This document shows, piece after piece, positions 5,962 to 10,511 of a stretch of 10,511 bases of DNA (position 1 is its first letter; each line of letters begins with the position of its first letter). The notes under the pieces were generated by a model. The model worked only from the letters and a program-made list of their open reading frames with translations. It did no database searches and had not been told where the DNA came from. This DNA comes from Boseongicola sp. SB0675_bin_26 (GTDB lineage: Bacteria; Pseudomonadota; Alphaproteobacteria; Rhodobacterales; Rhodobacteraceae): positions 18,766 through 29,276 of the forward strand of contig VYCX01000496.1 in NCBI GenBank assembly GCA_009843725.1. The letters are read 5' to 3'. The position numbers and the translations under genes were made by a program.

Positions 5962-8289
5962 ATGCCGGATTTCCAGTCCGCGCTGCGGCGCGCGCTGCCG
6001 GCCGCGCTGGTCGCCCTCTCCATGCTGACTCCCGCCACGCTTCCGTCGCCCGCCCTCTCGCAGGCGGCGCAGGGCGGCACGCGCGGGATCGACTGCGACA
6101 AGCCGCGCTACAACGCCCAGGGCAAGCTCATCCTCGACTTCTCGGACGGCGCGCGCCAGGCCATATGCGAGGCGCATCGGACCACGGCGCTCACCTACGC
6201 CAACGCGGTCATGGAGACGGCGAACCGGCTCCGGCGCGCGCTGAGGACCCTGCCGCCGCCGGTCTGGGAGGATCTCGTCGGGCATCTCCGCACCGACGAC
6301 GACGTCGCGGACTGGACCTACGCCGACGCCGCCGCGATGCAGCGGCTCCTCAACCTGAGCGCGGCCGCGCCGACCACGCCCGGCGCGGACGGCACGACCC
6401 CCTCCAGCGCCGCGCACGGCGTCGCCACCCACTGGCAGGGCGGCATCCTTGCCCGCAGCGGGATCGGCGCCGACTGGCAAGCGTCCGTCCAGGCGCGGGC
6501 CTGCGGCTTCGACGCCAGCGACGATCCGGTCAACGGCGCCGTCGTCCTGGTCTGGCTGGACCCCGACGCGGTCCGGGACAGCTGGACGCCCCGGATGGTG
6601 CAGCGGACGGCTCTGGCCTGGCAGGAGCGCCAGGGCGACCGCGCCACGGCCCTCGGCAAGGTGCCGCACGTCCTGACCGCCGCCAACACGATGACGGACG
6701 CAAGGGGCAGCGCCCTCCAGGTGTCCGGCGACGCCGCCATCCAGGCCTGCCTTGCCACGGTGCCCGTCGGCGCGCTGGTCGAGCGCGTCGGCCTCTCGCA
6801 GCCCCGCAGGGGCGGGGAGCGCGCGCTCCGCTGCGAGGACCCGGCCGAGATCGGAAGCCGGACGTTCGTCTGGGAGCGCCGGAACGGCGTGTACATGGTG
6901 CCGCCCTTCGCGGTGCTCGCGGACGGCAGCGACCACCCGGACCGCGGCGAGCCGCTGCTCGGCCAGCGCCCGGACCTGCCGCTCGTCGCGACGGAGCCGG
7001 ACCCGACGAGCACGGTCCCGCAGCCCGGCGAGTTCCTGCGCCTGGGATCGTCATGCCGCCCTCCGCTCTGGCGCGATGCCGTGCGGCCGCAGGACTGCCC
7101 CGCGATCGTCGGCTCGGTGGCGGACCACGACCACGCCACGCCGCACGGCTTCACCGATGCCGAAAGCCATGGGCTGCGGCGGCATTCCCACGTCACGGGA
7201 ACGCATGTCAGGCGGTTCCGCTTCCGGGAAACGCAGGACGATCCCGTTGACCCCTTCCTCGTGAACTGGGAGCCGGTCATGCCCGACCCGCTTGACCCCG
7301 ACAACGACCTGGGGGTCATCGCGCCCGTCGGCGACCCGCATCCCGAATGGGCGAGCGTCACCGTCTTCTGCGACAGCATCCCGCCAAGCGACGCCCCGCC
7401 CGTGCCGCCTCGCGTGAACGACTGGACGCCGCCAGACTGCCCGGCGCAATGGCCCGGACGGTTCGTCCACGGCCACCGGCTCGGCTTCACCCAGCACTTC
7501 GACTATCCGCCCGAATGGAACACGAGCGGCGTCAAGCGCGACGAGGCGATCCGCACGATCGACGACTACTGCTTCAACCCGGTGCAGGTAACCGGCTCCC
7601 AGAGCCGGACCGGCGGGGCCTGCGAGGCGGTGACCGGCACGAGCTCGAGCACGACCGCAACCAGCAGTTACACCGTGACCGACATCCACGATGATCCGAA
7701 CAACCCGGGCGCCACCACGAGCACGACCACGACGCACGACCAGACGGAAACCGGCACGAACGCCGGACCCTGCGAATGCCCGGCCGGGTGGTCAGGCTCG
7801 ATCACTCAGGAGCGCGACTTCCGGTGGCACAACCGGACCTGGGCCGTGCCTCACCAGAGGCTGAACGGAACGCGAAACGACGCGCGGGCGCAATGGGGCG
7901 TCGGCGCGGTCGCCGGATTCTACGACGCGACGGCGACGACCGACGCCGTGCTGGGCGCGATCGGACGGCTTCCCGTCCTGCCCACGGACCCGCCGGCCCC
8001 GCCCGGACTGGCGGCGTTCATCCGTCTGATCTCGATGACCGCCGACTGGCACGAGGAAAGCAACACCTGCCGTCCGCCGATCACCTACAGCGGCGGGTCG
8101 GACGAGGACCAACTCTATTACGAAGACGCCGACGGCAACACCTACCACACGAACAGCTATCGAAACGGCCCGTCGTCCTGGACCCGGAACTGGGACAACG
8201 GGATGACGGAAAAACGCGGATCGTGTCAGGGCAGTTGCGACTTCAGCCCCGGATCCCCGGACACGGACCCGACCACCAAAGGCGCATGA
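5962..8289 (+). CDS. Large Cys-rich secreted protein in pilus operon, unknown
   Basis: 775 aa. The ATG at 5962 begins a clear Sec signal peptide (SALRRALPAALVALSML, cleavage around residues 32-36), so the mature protein is exported. It has 16 Cys, an even number fitting disulphide bonding. About 45-470 is a large Asp/Pro-rich region with no family I recognise. A His cluster at about 389-415 (HDHATPHGF, RRHSHVTGTH) could bind metal. A Ser/Thr-rich spacer lies at about 556-597. A small Cys-rich tail starts at about 598 with CECPAGWSGSITQER and carries Tyr/Asn-rich turns (LYYEDADGNTYHTNSYRNG). A secreted, disulphide-rich protein with a T/S linker in a pilus operon could be a tip adhesin or a protein passing through the secretin; this is inference. 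It lacks a prepilin leader, so it is not a pilin. The open frame continues left to 5521, but the signal peptide argues for 5962. Confidence 0.8.
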   Translation: MPDFQSALRRALPAALVALSMLTPATLPSPALSQAAQGGTRGIDCDKPRYNAQGKLILDFSDGARQAICEAHRTTALTYANAVMETANRLRRALRTLPPPVWEDLVGHLRTDDDVADWTYADAAAMQRLLNLSAAAPTTPGADGTTPSSAAHGVATHWQGGILARSGIGADWQASVQARACGFDASDDPVNGAVVLVWLDPDAVRDSWTPRMVQRTALAWQERQGDRATALGKVPHVLTAANTMTDARGSALQVSGDAAIQACLATVPVGALVERVGLSQPRRGGERALRCEDPAEIGSRTFVWERRNGVYMVPPFAVLADGSDHPDRGEPLLGQRPDLPLVATEPDPTSTVPQPGEFLRLGSSCRPPLWRDAVRPQDCPAIVGSVADHDHATPHGFTDAESHGLRRHSHVTGTHVRRFRFRETQDDPVDPFLVNWEPVMPDPLDPDNDLGVIAPVGDPHPEWASVTVFCDSIPPSDAPPVPPRVNDWTPPDCPAQWPGRFVHGHRLGFTQHFDYPPEWNTSGVKRDEAIRTIDDYCFNPVQVTGSQSRTGGACEAVTGTSSSTTATSSYTVTDIHDDPNNPGATTSTTTTHDQTETGTNAGPCECPAGWSGSITQERDFRWHNRTWAVPHQRLNGTRNDARAQWGVGAVAGFYDATATTDAVLGAIGRLPVLPTDPPAPPGLAAFIRLISMTADWHEESNTCRPPITYSGGSDEDQLYYEDADGNTYHTNSYRNGPSSWTRNWDNGMTEKRGSCQGSCDFSPGSPDTDPTTKGA

Positions 8290-8301
8290 AAGGATACGCC
8301 C

Positions 8302-9075
8302 ATGCTCAAGACACTGACCGCCGCCGCCATCGCGCTGCACGTCGCTGCAAGCGCGGCGACTGCCGCCGACCGGCACATCTCGCTAAAGGCGCTCTATGCC
8401 GCCTTCGCAGCCGGTGACCTGGAAACCGTCATGGCCTTCAAGGCGAAAGACCTTGGCACCGACTTCATTTTCTTCGGCCCCTATGGCATGTCGCTCGTGC
8501 ACAGCGCGGCCCAGCACAACCAACCAGCCATTGCCGCCGCGCTGATCGATGACGGCCTGCCCGTCGACATCCGCACAAAGCCGCCGGAAGGCCAACGCGG
8601 AACGCCCATCATGGTCTCGGCCGGTTTTTGCAGCCTGCAAGCTGGCCTCTTTTTTCTGGACGCCGGTGCCGAAGTCAACGCAGTGCACGGCACCGGTAGC
8701 ACTGCGTTGATCTTTGCTGCGCGAAACGACTGCCCGGAAATGGTGTCTTTGTTGCTGGACCACGACGCGGACCCGATGATTGCGGCACGCGGCCGGAAAC
8801 TCCCCAAGGACGAGCGTGGCTTTCGCGCCGTCGACTTTGCCCGGAAATACAGTCCCGAGCTCCTGGAAACCCGCGCCGGCAAGCGCCTGGTCGCGCTGAC
8901 CGAGGCGGGCGAGGGCTGCGACGGCGGAACGGTCGAGCGGGGCGACAGCCACCTGGGGCTCTTCGCCGAGCGCATTCTCGGGGACGCCGAGCGCTGGCGG
9001 GAGATCGCGAAGCTCAACGGGATCGGGCCGGACAGCCCGGCGCGATACGGCGACTGCCTGAAGCTGCCGGCCTGA
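8302..9075 (+). CDS. Secreted ankyrin-repeat protein with C-terminal LysM
   Basis: 257 aa. The start ATG at 8302 has AAAGGA seven bases upstream, overlapping the previous stop. A Sec signal peptide ends near residue 22 (AIALHVAASAATAA/DRH). About four ankyrin-type repeats follow at roughly 26-175; the clearest are GMSLVHSAAQHNQPAIAAAL, GTPIMVSAGFCSLQAGLFFL and GSTALIFAARNDCPEMVSLL. The C-terminus (about 206-257) is LysM-like: VERGDSHLGLFAERILGD, then RWREIAKLNGIG and a final YGDCLKLPA. This is close to the LysM of the first gene and also carries a bracketing Cys pair (206, 252). It probably sits on periplasmic peptidoglycan and presents ankyrin repeats to a partner. The ankyrin part is near 61 percent GC against about 74 percent in the tail, suggesting two origins. 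Its role in pilus assembly is not evident from sequence. Confidence 0.85.
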   Translation: MLKTLTAAAIALHVAASAATAADRHISLKALYAAFAAGDLETVMAFKAKDLGTDFIFFGPYGMSLVHSAAQHNQPAIAAALIDDGLPVDIRTKPPEGQRGTPIMVSAGFCSLQAGLFFLDAGAEVNAVHGTGSTALIFAARNDCPEMVSLLLDHDADPMIAARGRKLPKDERGFRAVDFARKYSPELLETRAGKRLVALTEAGEGCDGGTVERGDSHLGLFAERILGDAERWREIAKLNGIGPDSPARYGDCLKLPA

Positions 9076-9108
9076 GTGTTCCCAAGGCCTCGATCCGGAC
9101 AACCAGAG

Positions 9109-9124
9109 GGAAGGACGTGAGATG
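9109..9124 (+). promoter_or_regulatory. Strong + strand Shine-Dalgarno and ATG at 9122
   Basis: GGAAGGA lies six bases before an ATG at 9122. It is the best + strand ribosome site in this part of the window. The frame it opens stays open to the window end, in frame with the PilP-like gene. Yet bases 9179-9511 of it are occupied by a convincing gene on the opposite strand. It may mark the original start of the next operon gene before that insertion, or a very short leader peptide. Confidence 0.5.
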
Positions 9125-9178
9125 AACGACGCGATGCTGACAACGGCGACAATGACGGATCCGGGAACGAGCCTGCCG

Positions 9179-9511
9179 TCACCTGGCCCTTGGCAGCCGC
9201 TCCTCGAGGATCGCCTCGATCCGGGCCTGGCCTTTCGCCAGTTCCGTGATCGCGGCCCGGTTCTCGCGGATCTCCTCGCGGACGGAAGCGATCTCGGTGC
9301 GGAATTCCGATCGGAGCTCGTCCCGGACGGAACCGATCTCGGTCCACAAGGCGCCGGACACGATGAGGCCGACGGCGACAAGCCCGCCGAACATCGCCAT
9401 AAGCGTCGACCGGTCGAAGCCCTGGGCGGACGGTCGCCCAATCGTCTCTCGCAGGAACTCGATCTGCTCCCGCGTGAAGCCGTGGCTTGTCCGTTCCGTC
9501 GCGTCGGCCAA
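9179..9511 (-). CDS. Small membrane coiled-coil protein, antisense, TTG start
   Basis: 110 aa, opposite in direction to the pilus operon. An N-terminal polar part (ADATERTSHGFTREQIEFLR) is followed by one membrane helix at about 37-55 (LMAMFGGLVAVGLIVSGALW). A long charged coiled coil runs to the end (EIGSVRDELRSEFRTEIASV, REEIRENRAAITELAKGQAR). The start is TTG, chosen because a near-perfect AGGAGG lies seven bases upstream and the frame has no better start. Similar helix-plus-coiled-coil small proteins are common hypotheticals in alphaproteobacteria and their phages; function is unknown. It is the second antisense small membrane gene in this operon. It differs from the first in having the membrane helix before the coil. 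Confidence 0.8.
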   Translation of the reverse strand: MADATERTSHGFTREQIEFLRETIGRPSAQGFDRSTLMAMFGGLVAVGLIVSGALWTEIGSVRDELRSEFRTEIASVREEIRENRAAITELAKGQARIEAILEERLPRAR

Positions 9512-10511
9512 CGCCTTTCCTCCTTCACCCTGCGACCCAACCTATGCGCGTCGCCGACTTTCCGCAAGGCGTTGGCGCTTGCCGTCACCCTTGCGCTGGC
9601 CTCCACGGCGCACGCCCAGACCCGCCCTCTCGGGACCGTTCCCGGCACGCCGCCCGACAGCCTCGCCGCGCTGCGCGACTGCCGGGCGGAGGCGCTGCAG
9701 GAGGCGTGGGACGAGATGCTTCCGCTGCAGGCGGAGGCGGTGAAGGCCGAGGTCCTTGCGCTCTGCACCGAGCGCGTGGAGGCGGTCGCGGCGTTCCTGG
9801 CGGGGCAGGCCCGGCTTGACGCGGCGCTGGCGGAGCTCCGCGCGTCGGGCGCCTCCTCCGGAGGCTCGAGGGAACTGTCCGTCCCGGACGCCGTGCCGCG
9901 GCTCCGGGCCGAGATCTCGGGTCTGCGGGACCGCATCGCGCGGCTGGAGGGCCAGCCGGAGCGTCCGGAGACGGAAGCGACGCTGGCGGGCCTGCGCGGC
10001 GAACTCGCGTCGGCGCAGGCGGACCTTGCCCGGCTGGAGGGCGGCGCGGCCTCCGGAGACCCCCAGGTGGTTCCGGCCGACCCCGCCGAGCTTGAAGAAA
10101 CCGGGGACGTTGCCGCGCCATCCGCCCCGGAAACCCTCCCGCCTCCAGGATCGGGGCTGCTCGCGGCCCCGGGCCCGGACGCGCAGGACCCGCCGCTGAC
10201 GGACGGTTCCGTCACGGCCCTTGCCCCTCCCGGCACGGTCATGCCGGGCGCGTCGCCCGCGATGGCCGCGGCGGCGTCGGACGCGCCGCGTCCCGGGCCG
10301 ACCGAGTGGCGGGCGGTCTTCGCGGTGCGACAGGGCGGCGGCCCGTGGCTGGTCCGGCTGCAGGGCAGCCGCGAGATCCGGCTGCCCGTGCCGGTCTCGG
10401 GAACCGGGGAGGCGGGCAGCGACGCCGTGATCCCGTCCGACATCCGCTGGAAGTCGGTCACGGAGAGCGACCTGCCCGTCGACCTCTCCGTGGGCGACCT
10501 GCTTCCCGACG
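9482..10511 (+). CDS. Probable PilP-like coiled-coil pilus protein, 3' partial
   Basis: An exported protein cut by the window end. The signal peptide core is KALALAVTLALASTAHA/Q, with cleavage before base 9617. Two Ala/Leu-rich coiled coils follow (about bases 9680-9850 and 9893-10043). Next are a Pro/Ala-rich linker and a final compact domain from about 10303 (WRAVFAVRQGGGPWLVRL to SVGDLLPD). The order of signal, coil, linker and a C-terminal small beta domain with G-D-x-L-P matches type IVb PilP, which usually follows PilO. The protein is longer than classic PilP. The start is uncertain. GTG 9482 is in frame without a ribosome site, and TTG 9572 lies inside the signal. ATG 9122 has a good ribosome site but reads through the antisense gene. 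ATG 9544 would give M-R-V-A-D-F-R-K-A-L only if C9562 were removed. PilP identity is a moderate-confidence inference. Confidence 0.6.
   Translation, partial: MACPFRRVGQRLSSFTLRPNLCASPTFRKALALAVTLALASTAHAQTRPLGTVPGTPPDSLAALRDCRAEALQEAWDEMLPLQAEAVKAEVLALCTERVEAVAAFLAGQARLDAALAELRASGASSGGSRELSVPDAVPRLRAEISGLRDRIARLEGQPERPETEATLAGLRGELASAQADLARLEGGAASGDPQVVPADPAELEETGDVAAPSAPETLPPPGSGLLAAPGPDAQDPPLTDGSVTALAPPGTVMPGASPAMAAAASDAPRPGPTEWRAVFAVRQGGGPWLVRLQGSREIRLPVPVSGTGEAGSDAVIPSDIRWKSVTESDLPVDLSVGDLLPD
9519..9524 (-). promoter_or_regulatory. Shine-Dalgarno AGGAGG deciding a TTG start
   Basis: On the minus strand AGGAGG (with a following AAA) is seven bases upstream of the TTG at 9511. It is the strongest ribosome site in the window and fixes the start of the antisense gene at a non-ATG codon. 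Confidence 0.8.

Noticed and set aside
8286..8417. ATGA overlap at the end of the secreted protein gene, starting a 43-codon Arg/Cys-rich frame.
   Set aside because: The peptide is a frame shadow of the ankyrin gene's signal peptide; the AAAGGA here serves the ATG at 8302.
9487..9819. 110-codon + strand frame including ATG 9544.
   Set aside because: After the first few codons it is Pro/Arg/Gly-rich and out of phase with the clear signal peptide and coiled coil; only its start codon may be meaningful, as described for the last gene.
8383..10461. A 692-codon open frame on the minus strand.
   Set aside because: It is the antisense shadow of the ankyrin-LysM and PilP-like genes; the composition is Ser/Arg/Pro-rich with no domain, and it collides with the better-supported minus gene at 9179-9511 in another frame.

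Overview
This is a GC-rich window (roughly 70 percent by eye) from a Gram-negative, probably proteobacterial genome. An alphaproteobacterium is my best guess, from codon use and a DUF1640-like small protein. I cannot name a genus, or tell chromosome from plasmid or integrative element. The window is dominated by one + strand operon for a type IVb pilus of the kind first described on IncI plasmids and in the Tcp locus.

Layout: an 8-bp tandem repeat (1-55) and a short AT-richer leader precede a LysM/TcpQ-like periplasmic protein. Then come a PilN-type lipoprotein secretin, two adjacent paralogous cytoplasmic proteins of no family I recognise, a PilO2-like bitopic inner-membrane protein and a 74-aa two-helix membrane protein. 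Each joins the next by a 4-bp ATGA or GTGA stop/start overlap, so this block looks like one translationally coupled unit. A large Cys-rich secreted protein (775 aa), an ankyrin-LysM secreted protein and the first part of a coiled-coil, probably PilP-like protein follow and run off the right edge. Genes expected for the motor ATPase, polytopic core protein, pilins and prepilin peptidase are not in the window and may lie downstream.

Two small genes on the opposite strand (5641-5916 and 9179-9511) are embedded in this operon. Each encodes a short protein with coiled-coil sequence and one membrane helix, and each sits just before a + strand gene with a Sec signal peptide. They look like later insertions. 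In both places an apparently good + strand start (ATGA at 5521; Shine-Dalgarno plus ATG at 9122) lies before the antisense gene and stays open in frame through it.

Other oddities: the first gene has no usable start in its own frame, and removing one base (T138) would give a textbook signal peptide. The last gene shows a similar one-base mismatch near 9562. The ankyrin part of the ankyrin-LysM gene is clearly less GC-rich than its LysM tail, suggesting a fusion. The strongest candidates for undescribed biology are the paralogous pair inside the pilus operon, the secreted 775-aa protein, and the ankyrin-LysM protein. All function statements rest on reading protein sequence by eye; no database search was done.
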